Shown here piece by piece: positions 13,781 through 27,197 of a stretch of DNA of 64,000 nucleotides; position 1 is the stretch's first letter; every line of letters starts with the position of its first letter. This DNA comes from Azadirachta indica (lineage: Eukaryota; Streptophyta; Magnoliopsida; Sapindales; Meliaceae). The notes beneath the pieces are model-generated. The model made no database searches. It was not told the DNA's origin and saw only the letters and a program-made list of their open reading frames with translations. The DNA lies in the NCBI GenBank assembly GCA_022749755.1, contig CM040446.1, positions 14,594,367-14,658,366 of the forward strand, written 5' to 3'. The translations under genes were made by a program, and so were the position numbers.

Positions 13781-14450
13781 CTTTAAGACTTAGAAACAAT
13801 AATCAAATAAGAAAGAATTATGACCGTTGCTTGAACCCTTGAAGCAGATCGGATCACTGCGTTGCCTCAAAGGAGGAGAGCTAAAAGCAGCTTAGATTCA
13901 TTCTTTATCAACACAATCAAATCAGAATATGTTGTTGTATACTTGGAATATGGTTTAGGACCACAACCTCCTGGTTCTTTGAATAAATAATGCTCAAGCT
14001 TTGTGCCTTTTGTTTATTATCCTCTCTAGAGCGAAGAGACTATAAATGAAAGAGCTTTATTCGATAGGCGAAACCTCTGGAACATGTTAAGAAATACAAC
14101 GGAATGGAAACGAAGTGGGTGCAAAGTGAAAACGCGTGTAACTGCTCAAGAAGAGGAGGGTGTTTTATGAGCCATGAACGTTACTTAAAACAGGAACAAG
14201 ACGGAGTTAAAAGAAACTTTGCAGCTGTGTTGTGCAGTGTTGTGTTGCGTTGCGTTGAGTTGAGTTGCTTTGTGTGTTCTGTAGTAGTAAAGTAAGTAAA
14301 TAAAAACAAAGAAAAACCAGATATTTGAAGAGGATGAAGAAGAGAGATGAAAGTGAATGTGGAGGTGATTAGCGATTCTTTGCTAAAAAAGAGAGAAACC
14401 CCTTAATACCAGACAGCAGAATATGAGACCGACCATATCATATCATCCCG
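13781..14450 (-). promoter_or_regulatory. probable 5' leader and proximal promoter of the HD-ZIP gene
   Basis: This is the non-coding stretch immediately upstream of the ATHB-8-like start. Long leaders are usual in this family. It ends near a TA microsatellite at about 14490-14516. No transcription start or TATA box could be fixed with confidence. Confidence 0.35.
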
Positions 14451-14486
14451 TTTTGTTTTCACATCATATAATTTTTGTTTCTTTTA

Positions 14487-14520
<34 letters not shown>

Positions 14521-15170
14521 CTTTTGCTTTCGCTGTTTTGCTGTTGCTTTTGCTGCCACTGTTTCTGTTTTTATTTCTTGCACTCTGGCCTTTTTCCCAA
14601 CTCAAAATCTTCCCTCTCTCTGTATGATGTCAAAAATTGTGTAATACCATATTTGAAAAAGTACCCACACTCTCATCTAAAAGCGCGTGTGCTGTCTTAT
14701 TTGAAAATGTAACTTAGTTGACGGATTTGCCCTATCTTTTAAAATCTTTCGCGTCACGCCTCATTGCTGCATAATTATTATGAGCCAACAATCTCGCTCT
14801 TTTTTTTTTTTTTTTTAATTTTCCTAATTATAATGTAAAATTATCAAACCAAGATATCTACATTATTTAATAAATTTTTAAAAAAAAAAAAAAAGTTCGT
14901 GACTTTTACCATTGTTTAAGCAAGCAGCCAGCGTTGGAGCCACCCATGTGAGCATCAATTTAGCTATCCTTGAAACTAATTGTAAATAAATAAACAAATG
15001 TATGTAGGAAGGAAAATCAAATTAATTAATTCATTAATTAATCGTATAAATAAGCGTAGGAGATGTTGGGGTCACGGGGAGAGGACAAAATTATGAGAGT
15101 ATTTGCATGCGCCCTCGATTTCTATTCTCATGCATTAATTCGCCACCTTTCCATTCCTACTCTTCTCTCT

Positions 15171-15176
15171 CTTCTT

Positions 15177-15207
<31 letters not shown>

Positions 15208-15231
15208 TTATTATTATTATTATTATTATTA
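15171..15231. repeat. compound (CTT)n(TTA)n microsatellite
   Basis: A run of CTT triplets passes into TTA/ATT triplets. A separate (ATCT)n run follows at 15279-15300. Confidence 0.9.
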
Positions 15232-17152
15232 GTTAAATATTTAAATTCATCATCATCTCCTCACATTACCAAAACGACATCTATCTATCTATCTATCTAT
15301 ACACTCCATTGGCATACATTAATAATTAATTTTCTTCTAATGTATAATTTGTTGAAGAATACAAAGTAATTAAAATCGCCCTAGCTAGCCATCCACATAT
15401 ATTTCAAACTATATATTATATAAACGTTATATGTAAGTAAAAAAATTAATGCATGTCGTGCCTAAATCAAATAAAATGTGGATTTATATAAATATAACTA
15501 CCTATCTATCTAGCTAGCTACGTCTATGAATTATACAATCACAAATTTACAGTTAATTAAGGTTATATTTTAACATTATATCATTCAAAGGATAATTAAA
15601 CGAATTATTAATATGAGAGTTTGAGCCCAAGTAATTAAATAGTCAGCAACTATATATCAAATTCAACATAAAAAATTAAAGTATTAATTCATCACTGGAA
15701 AGAGAGATATCTATATATATTGACAGTCATTAACGAAGAAAATTTAGAAAGAAAAGTACATTAATTTCAAACTGTTCCATATTATGTTATAGAATTTTTA
15801 TTACTAAGTACGAAGTCTTTAAAATTCAAGTTGTGACAACACGGCATGACACTAAATTAATCAAGAAAAAGGAGAATATGATTGCATATTTTCAACTTGT
15901 TTTCTAATATCAATGTATGAAGTAATGTGAAAAATGACATTTTACTATCAGCATACTTTGTATATTAATTTTAATAAAATAGGGAGATGTGATCTTAACT
16001 TGTACATTGTATTTTTTTTCTATATTGTCGAGGATATTAATAGATAGAAGTTAAGAAATATGTATAGTATAATTAATAAAAAGAGAAATATTATATCCGT
16101 TTAAATATTATATCTATAGATATTAACTCAAAGATGGGTTCCTTTATTTGATAACAAGTAATATCAACAATTGTTTGCAAAGTTGAAGTTGAGAAATGTC
16201 TAAAAACAAAGTCATTAGCAAAATAATTAGATATTTTTTCATTTATGCATATCAATTAAATTCAATGCTATTATTTCTTTTCTCAGTATATCTTTTCAAT
16301 TTGATTATACGTTACGGATTTGAACGGGTATAAATTTTTGAAAAAATTCATTTTGATAGTGAATTGGTAAACGCAACTTTACAAGAGTATTATGATTTAT
16401 GAAGTAGTAGTGTTGTAAGATGACCACCAGTAAAATTAAAAAAAATTTTCAATTGAAGACCTAATAATAATTAAGAATGGGTCAATTCCAGTAACCAAAA
16501 ATTTCAAGTCAATGAAGGTCATTAACCAATTAATCACAATTTCCAAACCGCCCCCTCTTCATTCTTCCTCAATATCGGCTGCAATTGGAAGAATTTTCCT
16601 TAAAATATTGGTTTAAAACTAAAATTCAATTAATGGCAGACCAACTTTAGTGGCCTTTGATTCTTATTCAAGATTAGTCTTTAATCTCTCTTTCGAAGAT
16701 AAGATTTCTTAATTACAACTTTTCTTCTAAAATATATATATATATATATATTAACTCACAACTCTCTCATTTACCTTTCCTTCTTATAACTAGTGAAGTA
16801 AAGTTGGTGTTATATGGGCTTATATTATTTTTTTACATTAAATTACAAGTCTTAATCAAGACAATAAGATAAGGTAGCATGATTTAACTCAAAGGGAGAA
16901 AGGCGTTTTTGTGTTTATATATACACACATATATTATTTAATTTAAATTTTAATATATTAATTATGTCAACGGCTGTGAAATTGGCATGGGGCTGGAAAA
17001 AGTGACGGCATACCCCGCCACTTGCGCTTTGATGCATAGAAAACGGTGCCACTAACCAAGGTTTACTAGAAAAATAATTAGCCTACGAGAGAACGACACC
17101 TGTAATTTCCTTATTTCTAACGTATGCTTGACGCAGCAGACCCATATCTGCT

Positions 17153-17195
17153 GTGGTCCACACGTGTGGGTCCACTTTTTTTTTCTGTGGTCCCC
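17153..17195. promoter_or_regulatory. G-box palindrome with TCP-type motifs
   Basis: CCACACGTGTGG is a perfect 12-base palindrome around a CACGTG core. It is flanked by GTGGTCCAC on the left and GTGGGTCCAC on the right, and a further GTGGTCCCC follows at 17187-17195. GTGGNCCC-like words are the binding sites of TCP factors. The cluster lies about 3.4 kb upstream of the HD-ZIP start. Regulation of that gene is only a guess. Confidence 0.35.
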
Positions 17196-18841
17196 GCACG
17201 CGTGAAGACCCTTCTATATACTTTACAACGTGGTCTTCACCAGCCACCCAGGTGTACCATATTTTTTTTATTTTTTTTTTTTAATTTTCACTTTCCTTCT
17301 ATCTTTAGACTTTACCCACGCGCCGATGTGATTACGGAGTACGATTACTCCATTGTCAACGGGTTAAAACGCGAATTTGAATAAAGTCCAAATAGATTAT
17401 ATTTGATTTATTTATTAATTACATTTTATATTTGATATCTAGAAAGGAATATATGTGGGTCCAAAAATGGCAAATAATATGATTGAAACTAGACATCGCA
17501 ACATTCATTTCACTCAAAAATTTTAAACCAATCGACAAACATTGCGTGAAAAAGACAAAAATGTAAAAAAAAAAAAAAAAAAAAAAAAAAATTCTCATAA
17601 ATACATAGGTAGCTGGGTTACTTATTGATTAATTTTGTGTTCTATTTGATATGACGATCAATCAAACATTATCATGTTATGAATAATGTTACGTGCATTA
17701 TTCATGCGATGTTATTAAAATCTAATATCACATTAGTTAGAATACGAAAATAAACAATTAAACTAATTAAATGATCTTTCTAATTTTATTAATGTCATGT
17801 TTTGAATAAAAAGTTTCATGTGAAGTTTTAAACGAAGATATTGTTGAGATTTTGAGGCGTTTATAATATTATTATATTTTGATGATTGGTCAATGTGTTA
17901 TCCTTTTATCAATTTTTTTTTTTTAGTTAAATACAATAATATACTTCAATATGCTGAGTGATCAACGCCATTTAAGTTAATGAAAAGACAATAACTCCCA
18001 TACTCTTTATTTATCTAATTACTAAAATTATATATATTTACCAAATTCAAGAGATTATACTACACATTTAATGATATAAAGTTAAAATATAAAATTGATG
18101 TATGAATTGATAAGATAAGCAATACGGTATTTATTGAATTGTGTTACTCAATTACACATTAATAATAAAATGAAAGAGATAACAACTAGTTTACACATGA
18201 CAATCATTAGTGAATAATATTAAGATAAATACTAAGATATACAAACTAATATGTATAACAACGTAATAATATTGGTTGAATGAAAATATTACAAGAAATA
18301 TCAAGTAAAATAATGAATGTGAGTGATGTGATAATTAACTATTAATGTCACACTAACTTTATAATTAATCCTTGTATAGAAAAATTATGTCGTTAATAGT
18401 ACTGGTTACTAATGAAATATAGTATCAAGAAGGGCACGAAATGTATATTGAAATTAGTGTAGTTTGATTGAGATTCAAAAGGTAATGCATATTCAGTGAT
18501 AGTATAATGAATTTGAGTAAAAAATATTACATCTTAATTACGTATACAAAACATGAATTTTTTATAATATTTGGATATATATAGCATTCAATTTTAGTTT
18601 TCTTTGTCATTGTAATTTAAGGACAAGATAAAAATAAAAAAATAAAAAAAAAACTTATATAGTTTGAAAGGAATCTTATGACAAATAACAGTATAAAACC
18701 ACACTGATTATCTTATAATTAAGACAAATGAAAACTAAAAATTTTAGTCGGTAAAATTTTAGTAAGTAAGTAATAATTTGGAAGGGGAATGAGAAAAACG
18801 TGGAGAGAAAAGAATGGCGAGTAGAGTGTGTATAAATATAC

Positions 18842-18887
<46 letters not shown>
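18842..18887. repeat. compound (TA)n(GA)n microsatellite
   Basis: An alternating TA tract is followed directly by a GA tract, the same structure as at 5896-5935. Confidence 0.9.
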
Positions 18888-20165
18888 TTGGTTGTAAGGA
18901 AAATTAAGGATGGGTAATGGTAATGAGGGGGACTGGGGTGAGGAGTGAAAGGTAGGCCATTAAGAACAGAACGCATGTCGCCCGTCTTTCGGCGTGATGG
19001 TGATTGGATTATTAGAAGAGAAGACATTCTCTTTCTCTATATCCATCGCCACCATTGGAAACCGTGACTTCGTGTTTCGTCATCGTAACGGACTTTTTTT
19101 AACACTCTCGTTCTCCTTTACCGTGACACGATGAACGTACTTTGTGTCTCTTCTGTCTCTTATTATAATGTCTTTACTCTTTTGATTCGAAAATCTCCCC
19201 CACTCCCCCTCCCAGCCTGCCTGCCTGCCCACCCAATTTGTATTCTATAACAACGCCTTTGTCCTTCCCTTTCTTTGTTGAGTGTGCAGTAAGTACTGGT
19301 CCCAGATCCATATGCATAAATAAATAATATTATTAATTTCAACAAACAAATATATATAAACAAATATCCCATCTACATCTGCATCTAATAATGTTATGTG
19401 ATTCACGCTAGAGGATAGTATACTGTTAATTTAGTACGCAGAACAGACGTAAATCGAACTGCGAGCAGCGTACACTTTGACTCGACTCTCAAACTTTGTG
19501 TACAAGCGATACTACTACTACTACTACTACTGTTACTACAGTACTACAAACAAACATACATGCTCCTAAAAAGGCACGCGAAACACAAGTAAATGGGTCA
19601 GTGGGACGCCCTGAGCGTGGGCCGACAGCAATATGGCGGGACCTACTATGCGGCGGGGAAATAGAGGCTGCGGCCCTACCTCTTTTTATTTTTTTACCCC
19701 CCCCCTTTTTTTTTTTTTTTAACAACAACAATTTTTTTGCTAATGCTATCTGTCACCCTTCTCTTTTCTTCTTTCTCCCTTTTTTTTTTTTTAAATTTTT
19801 ATTAAAATATGTTTTTGAAAGCAGAATATTCTGCGGCGGCATTATACTATTTTACTATTACTCTACTGTGACTGTTACGCAAATCTCGGTGTTAGTACTG
19901 GCACTGGTGGTCCATCTCCATCAGCGGTGAATGACTGAACGTGATATTATTTGTCTCTCCCTCCTTCCTCGTGCGTTTATGAATGACGCGCTTCCTGAAT
20001 TGTGTGGTTGTGGTTGCGGCTATGGATAATTTTCCTGCTAACTTACGCCGATATTTTGGGCAACAAATAAAGACAACATCGGCCCATATTGAAACCAGGG
20101 TCCACCAAGCCCACCATTACTATTTTAGTCCCATGACAAAGACGTCTGTAATGGCAATGGTGACA

Positions 20166-20219
20166 GATCGGATCAGATCTGATGATCCGATCTGATCTGA
20201 TCCGGTCTGGTCTGGTCTG
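20166..20219. repeat. GATCTGATC / GGTCT short tandem and inverted repeat
   Basis: Repeated GATCTGATC-like words, including GGATCAGATC (20170-20179) and its inverted copy GATCTGATCC (20194-20203), run into three GGTCT units. The stretch can pair with itself as a small hairpin. No function is evident. Confidence 0.7.
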
Positions 20220-21174
20220 CAAAGAGTTCACATTCAATGGGTTCAACTCAAATGTGAGGACAGAGAAAGCTCATCTTAGACTTAGACCGAAACATATTTG
20301 CCTCCCATGGCCAGTAGCTTTGCTTTGTCCGCAATTTTTCAACTTCGCCATCATTTCCGAGGCTGTTCCATTGCCAAATGTTTGTTTGTGCACAATAGAT
20401 GATTTTAAGGAGAAAAAACTATTTTCAAAGGTTGACTTGGCTGTTAAGTTAGACTTGGAATCCTATGCCGGTAAAATTCTATTTCACCTAACTTTCATTT
20501 GTAATTTGTTTCTATACAATTCCTATTTTGTTCTTTTTGCGATAATGATTGATCCTCTTAGGTTCATTTGGTTGAAGAGCCGATTTTAATAAAAATAGGC
20601 TAGAGAAAACCGGATCCTTTACCGTCAGTAAACCCCCTTTCCTGGCGGAAGCCCACCAGAGTTCGAGCCTTGTCGCTTGTAGAGAAGATATTTATCTCTA
20701 ATTAGGCATTTTCTATAAGAGTGATGTAATATTGGTGACCAACAGAAAACGTATTATACATTTTTCAAACTCGAATATAAGCTTATCACTTCAGATGCGG
20801 CCTCCACCGGGTTTAGCACGTTTCAAGGATTATCAAAAAGGATTTAAAGCATGTTTTCTGTAAAAGTTGAACCAAATCCACATTCAAGAATTAAGTTGGA
20901 GCATTCAATTCCGAAGACTTAAAAACTGTTTTGCTCATATTATTACCAGCACCGACATACATCGATCAATCAATCAATTTCAGCAGACAAAATTGAACTT
21001 CATTACATTTTTCATGCCATTTCCTTGACATCATCGCAACCTGACTAACTACTCTAATGTTAGTTAGCCACAAAAATTGCAAAACGAAATCATGTTCTTT
21101 ACAAATCACGATTAAATTATTAAGAAATGCAACACACAACTGTGAAGAAAGGGCACATAGCCTACCTTGGTTAT

Positions 21175-24100
21175 CTAGTCGCCATTTACATATTCAATGA
21201 GAAGCCGATCAAGCTGAAAATGTTCAGCAAGAAGTCTCTGCAACGCGTATAAGATTAGAATTGATGTTATTATTCTATGACATTCCAGTGTCACCTTCAA
21301 AGAACGTTAAAAAGAAAAAAAAGAAAATTGGAGAATAAGACCAGTCAATTGAAACATAAATGCAAACATTTACAAATTATCCAGAAAGGGCAACTGGATA
21401 TTTCTTAAGCATTTTAACAATTTTTCTTTGCCTACCCCTCGTGTTTCTTTGAGGGCCTACAACTACCAAAAATGCAAGTCACATCTAAAGTTTATCTAGA
21501 AGTGATATTTTTTGGACATTGCGCCTAGGTGACAGAAGAAGGCTCTGTCTTAAACTTTGCCCAAGTTTCAATCTAAGGGATTGTCCATACCAAACTTATA
21601 TCCACATATTGCATTTCACGAGGCAAAATTTTAAAGCAAGGCATAGTACTTTTGAGGAAAGGTACAAGCCTCAACACATAAAAATTTACAGAGGAAACGA
21701 ATAACAAAAATTTGAAAAGAGTGAAAATAAGATAAAAGTATACAACTGCTTTTCCAAAGTTGTTGAAGCCAATTTTAACCAAAGGGGATGATTAGCATTT
21801 TTTCCGAGAATAATCATCTAACAAAGGAACTTTGATCTCCATACTGGGGTTTTCTCCAACTTAGGATCAAACATCGGAAACCAATTCAGAACAATTCAGA
21901 ATCAATACACTTTGTGGTTGGCAAATTGCAATTTGACACATTTAAGATGGCACAGTTGTTGAAGCCCTAATTACCCACCAGCCCAAGGGCTTTGCACTTC
22001 TCAGTGACTCAGAGAAAGAAATCAATAAATTTAAACCTTCCAGTGCTTCATCCCAGGTAGAAGAGGACCATATGGTTCACAACAGAAAATAATCAAAATT
22101 AGATGTAATTTGTCAGTATGAAATACCTTGGTAATAGGAGGATGAGAAAGCTTTTCTTCAAAACTGAATTCTGGAAATCGATTAATCTCAGTAGCAGTGT
22201 CAAATAAAATATATGTTGGAAGCTGGCCCAAGCTCCCTGCATACGCAAGGTTGCCATATCAGTTAACAGTAACTAAAGGACAGTTAATAGGAGGAGTATA
22301 ATTAATGGAATATCTCTTATTGGCAAAAATAAAATTCAGAAGGTTGCAGCATTTCCCCACCAAGAGAAATTCCAAATTTCTCAGCAGCATTTGGGAACAG
22401 TCCAAGATCAACTATTCCAAAAGATAAAATTCTGTTTGAATATCTGCTATGCAGAAATGAAATTAGTATAAAGATTGAAAGATAAAAGCAAACAGTAAGC
22501 AACAAGGATTATCTAAAAAAATACCAACGTACGTTATTGAGAGCTCAGGAAAGCAGCGACTTGCACGTACACTGGTGGATGAACACTGAGCACGAAATTC
22601 AACCTGCCAGATTTAAGTTTGTCATCTGTTCATTTGTAACAGAACAAGAAAAATCAAGTTGATTTAACAAAACATAGAGACACAATTGCTGCATGTTAAT
22701 TTATCCAGGGTCCACCATGTGAGCAGTGGTACTAAATGATCTGCAATGAAAATTTCATGGCTTTACATAAGCAAATCAACTTTGTGGAGCATACTAAAAA
22801 GCTTGGAGATATCAAAACAGCTAGGAAATCCCCATCAATAAACCTGGTGGTTACACCCATGTACCTTCAGGTTATAAGCTTATTCTATCTACCTATCTAC
22901 CTATCTACCTTACCTTAAAAAAAAGATGTTGAAATATGTATGGTCCTAGCGTATTAGTATGTACATGAATGAAATGTGCCACCTATTCAACCAACTAAAC
23001 AAAAAGAAGCTGTGTATTTAATGAATTTCATTCTATACACTAACTTATTATTGGAAAGAAGTTCATGATTATATTTATTATATTTATTATACTCTTCAAA
23101 AAGTAAATGTGTCTCCGGCACCATTTGGAAAATATCTTAAATAATATGCCTAGTAATGTTTCCTTGAATGGTAAGAAAATATAATGGACGTGGAATCAAC
23201 TAGATTCTTGATATGTTTCCGTCGTTCTTTTTGTTTAACCTTCTTCTTTAGTCACAAAGAAGTGTGTTTTCAATGTTTTAACTCCATTATTGGTGAATAA
23301 CCATGCCATTATCCATCCATCAAAGAAACTCGCAAACATAATATATATTCATGAAGATCAACAAGTCAAAGAACAAGTCTGCAGAACCAACCAGCCAGTA
23401 TCTTGATGTTTTTCCTTCTGTCAGCAAGGCTTCCAGCTGCAGTGGGGTTAATTTACTTGAAGTACCTAGAAAACCACGTTTATCACCACAATAACAAGTC
23501 ATTCTCAAAATTGACAAACTGCGTATGATAAATGAGGGCCAAACCCATTCATTCCATACCTACTTTTTCGAAGGCGGGTTGTTGGGTTAAAATATATATC
23601 ACTGCCAAAAGGAACACTATCACAAATGAGAATGTTAATCAAAACAATTGGTATTCCCAACACACAATAAACTCCAGATTTCTGACATGCCAACTTAGTA
23701 AAATCCAAAGGCCCAAAACAGTCGACAGTTCAATACAGAAAAAAGCAAACTCATTGTCAAAAGGATGACAATAATAAAATAAACTAACTTGCAGTCTTAC
23801 AGATTAAAGGGTTAATTATTTTTACAAATTGTAACATAAAAACAGAACATAAGACAGTAATGCCCACCTAAAAATACCACCATGTACCAGAGAGCCAAAT
23901 GGTAATCAATTAATAAAGTCATAGCTATCAGAAGAACCTGAAGAAATCAAATCCAACTCAAGTCAGAAGATATAAGAGATAACATGTCATAAAAGGACCC
24001 TAGTTTACCAACTTCAAATTTACTAATAACTATAGTCAAGTATCTTTCAGTCCACAAAGTAATTTAAAAACATGTACAAATGAAGTGATGATTACAGGCT

Positions 24101-25175
24101 AATGTGTATTCTAACAAATAAAAATAAGCAAGGCAGAAAACAACATTCTAAAGTGGTCACCTTTGCGTAAAACAGTGTGTCAGGAATAAATTCTTCCCAG
24201 GCTTCTTCTCTTGCTATCTGTTGCAAATAGAAAACCTACACTTAGTAAGCAAATCAGAGCACAACTTAACCCCCCATCCCCCAGTACTCACAGCTATATA
24301 TAACACTGTTTTCAAATTCTTATAATGTAATCCAAAGTCAACACAATGTGATCAAAACACCCAAATTTGCAGAAAGACTACAAAAATTGAGATGATGCCA
24401 TCCTGAAGTTGTGTTAGTTGCTCTATAAAAACTTTAATGCATTCGTATGGTTTAACCCTTGAGCATCAGACTTGGGCCACCACTAAAAATCCAGAAAACA
24501 TTTCAACTAATTCTTTTTCATCCAAGAAAGCTACACTTCCAAATTGAATAGGGATAACTGAGTCATAGGCTAGCATGTCATGCCATGACATGAAACTAGC
24601 TAGTGTCTACCAGTATTTCAGCAATTGTATGAAAAGTGTCCATAACGAATGTTAGCTACTGATTGCCACGTCTAGAAACAAGCGCACGGCTCACAATCAG
24701 GCAGGGCTAGACGGTGAATCGAGCTTATTTGCGTCAGTTTCGCTTGAATTTCCGAAAATATAATTCAAAGCTCTATTTTTTAAAATCAAAGTTTGTTATG
24801 ACAATTTTGGCTAAGATTATGAAAGAATCTACTAGGAAACCGCATTTTTTTTTTTTTTTTTTTATTAACGGATGTAAATATAAGCCTTGCTTCCCCCACA
24901 AAAACCATACCTTAACAGCAACTAACACCGAAAATGCCAGAATAGCTTGAATCTCCTATAAAGATGAACAAATAATTAAATAAATAAATAAATCATATAA
25001 GAAGTAGGATTAATAAATTGCTATCGGACATGGGGATTACCCGATGAAAGAGAGAACTGATAATGTGAGGAGAGAGAACTGCGGCTGCAGAGCTGCGAAC
25101 GATGAAATAAGAGAAGAAAGCGGTAAAATGGGAGAGATAATATGGCTCTGATACCAGTCGATTCAACCATTCCAT
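21175..25175 (-). CDS. TMX2-like thioredoxin-fold membrane protein
   Basis: Ten exons: 25041-25175, 24911-24955, 24161-24217, 23868-23937, 23560-23601, 23392-23465, 22533-22603, 22361-22443, 22127-22236, 21175-21237; 249 residues, all junctions in frame with GT-AG. The N-terminal half has hydrophobic segments at about residues 14-38, 46-60 and 80-108. The second half reads as a thioredoxin fold: strand RYWLVEFRA, then FGIVDLGLFPNAAEKFGI, then the cis-proline strand LGQLPTYILF. The usual CxxC is CSST (Cys148 only), so a disulfide exchange role like that of a full thioredoxin is doubtful. Human TMX2 (SNDC) likewise lacks a complete CxxC and sits in the ER membrane. The C-terminus ends in EYVNGD and lacks the KKxx retrieval signal. 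The family call is based on remembered similarity. Confidence 0.82.
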
Positions 25176-25330
25176 TTTTCTGCTGTATCTCAGATGGATC
25201 TGGTGATTTCACCGGTCAGTGATGATCATCAATGAGCTGTTTGCTTCACCATACTAGAATCTGTTGAATTCCATAGTAGCTTGGTTTTGTTACACTGTTG
25301 TTACCCTCCATGCGTTTGCACAAGGGATTC

Positions 25331-25379
25331 AAGTTCTAACTCGAACCGGAAGAGAACCGGGTTTAAGAAATTTGAAACA
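25331..25379. repeat. diverged dispersed repeat, copy A
   Basis: Shares AAGTTCTAACT, GAACCGGAAG and TTAAGAAATTT, in that order, with copy B at 26258-26309. Its reverse strand contains a TpsiC-like GGTTCGAGTTAGAAC, so a tRNA-derived SINE fragment is possible. Confidence 0.45.
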
Positions 25380-26257
25380 TGAAAGCTAATGCACGAAAAA
25401 AATAGTCCGACTGTCCGAGTACGAAGGGTTGGTGCCTATTCATTACGAGTTTACATCCCCTTAGAAGAAAAAAAAAAAAAGGTAGAATTCATGTTATGGA
25501 CTGTTGTTGATTAGTAGATGTTTAAGTTATTTTTTAATCTAAGTTACAAAGCACACAAATTTAATTGAAGATAGTTAAATAAAAACGTAAAACTTAAAGA
25601 CGAGTTGATAATTAAAAAAATACTGAGGATAAAATAATTAGAAGATTAAAACATAATAGAAATAATAGTTATCTATTTGTAATAGTATAATAAAAGAAAA
25701 GAATGAGCATTATATAAATAAAAGGTAAGTGGCCATAGGTGAATGAAAGGAAGAAATAGGAGGCATTTGAAGAATTTTATGTCACAGAAAGGCAGGTAGT
25801 AGTCGTTGGAGGTAAATGTTCTAGAAGGTGGCAGAAGGTCTAAAAGGGCTGTAAAGGAAAAAAAATCGCTAATAAAGCGGTGCACCTACAGACTACTGAT
25901 AAATATAACAAAGCGTAGGGATGTGAAATAAATTTTACACAAAACATGGAAGTAAAACGGAGACAATTAAATGAAGAAATAAATAGTTTTCAATTTTTAT
26001 TAAGCATTTCCAGACACGGGTATTTATTCATAAAAACATACGGTCAGTTACATTTAGCCATGAATCTTTTACATAACAATTTAATGAAACAATTAACGAT
26101 TAATTATTATAAATGACAAACAAATATGAAAGTGCGCATCAAATGAGTCAAATGGAATATAGAATAATAATTAATAAAACATGGTGGGTATCCATTCTTA
26201 ACAAAGGGAACACAACATGTGACGTCATTATTTGTGAAAATATAAAAATGCGTCTTA

Positions 26258-26309
26258 AAGTTCTAACTGAAGTGGAACCGGAAGGGAGTGGGTTAAGAAA
26301 TTTAAAACA
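26258..26309. repeat. diverged dispersed repeat, copy B
   Basis: Matches copy A at 25331-25379 over about 50 bases with several small differences and one or two short indels. Confidence 0.45.
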
Positions 26310-27197
26310 GTCGGGGAGTAATATCATCCAGATTATGTGCGTTTCTTTTTATTTGTAACAAATAGGTTCCAATTTCACTGAAATGATCGTTTGGGGTGAA
26401 AGTTTACATGCTCAATGTTTTGGTGGTCAAAGTTATATTTTGCGAGGATGTGAATAAAAGTCGTCTGGTAGTCTTCTATGAAGCCCATAATACAGGATCC
26501 TTAACAAATTCATGTGGATCAGCAACAACCCTAACTTCTTCGAAATGGAGGTAGAGCCCACAGCCCAGGTTAGAGGTACAAGCCCATGACAAGACGCCGC
26601 GATGGGATTAGGCAATGCCACTTTTTTCTCTAGTGTAATTCCCAAAGCAACGAAAAAAAATGTTAGAAAATTACAACTGCTCATGCCCAATCATCATCAC
26701 ATTATTTATTAATATTATTAGGAGACAAGTTAAGCGATGACTTGAAAAGAAAAATTCTTCTTTTGATCTTTTACTACGGCACGTAACAACTTGTTTCTTT
26801 CCTGGCATTCGTTTATATTTGACGATTACAAAACAAGACCACCGAAGCAAAGTATCGCATACTTAACCACGAAGTAGCTAGTTGCTCGTTGGGTTGGCTC
26901 AGCTGGTTCCAGTCCCAGTCCCAGTAGAGCATGTTTTGTTTCCTTCCTTTTCTAATTCCTTCTAATTTGTCTCGGCGAAAAGGAAAGATAATTGAAAAAG
27001 AAATAAGAGACCTATGGGCTTGCCATTGAAGTATGTCGGCCTGCTCCGCACTGTTTGACCACATCACTTTTGCTCATGGCTCAAGGAATCAAAAGTACTA
27101 TATGAATATTATTTCAATCTTCCATCTTTGATGGCCCAAAACATTTCATTATTCAATTACGCAATTACTACGAAAGCAAAAAGAACAACCTCCGTCC

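Larger units (their letters stand above)
14451..21174. other. gene-poor spacer
   Basis: No exon could be supported. The region is AT-rich with microsatellites (CTT/TTA at 15171-15231, ATCT at 15279-15300, TA/GA at 18842-18887, ACT around 19508-19532), a poly(A) run near 17563-17590, a TCP/G-box palindrome at 17153-17175, GATCTGATC repeats at 20166-20219, and a possible decayed repeat near 20600-20760. The open frames around 19496-20589 are low-complexity or resemble nothing I know. Confidence 0.55.

Noticed and set aside
19496..20589. Open frames of 144 and 135 codons
   Set aside because: They begin in ACT or GATC simple repeats, contain homopolymer runs and match no family I recognise. Not supported as genes.
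20590..20760. Possible second SINE or tRNA gene (GAGTTCGAGCC near 20660)
   Set aside because: Only a B-box-like word is present. No A box at the right spacing, no cloverleaf and no target duplication could be seen.
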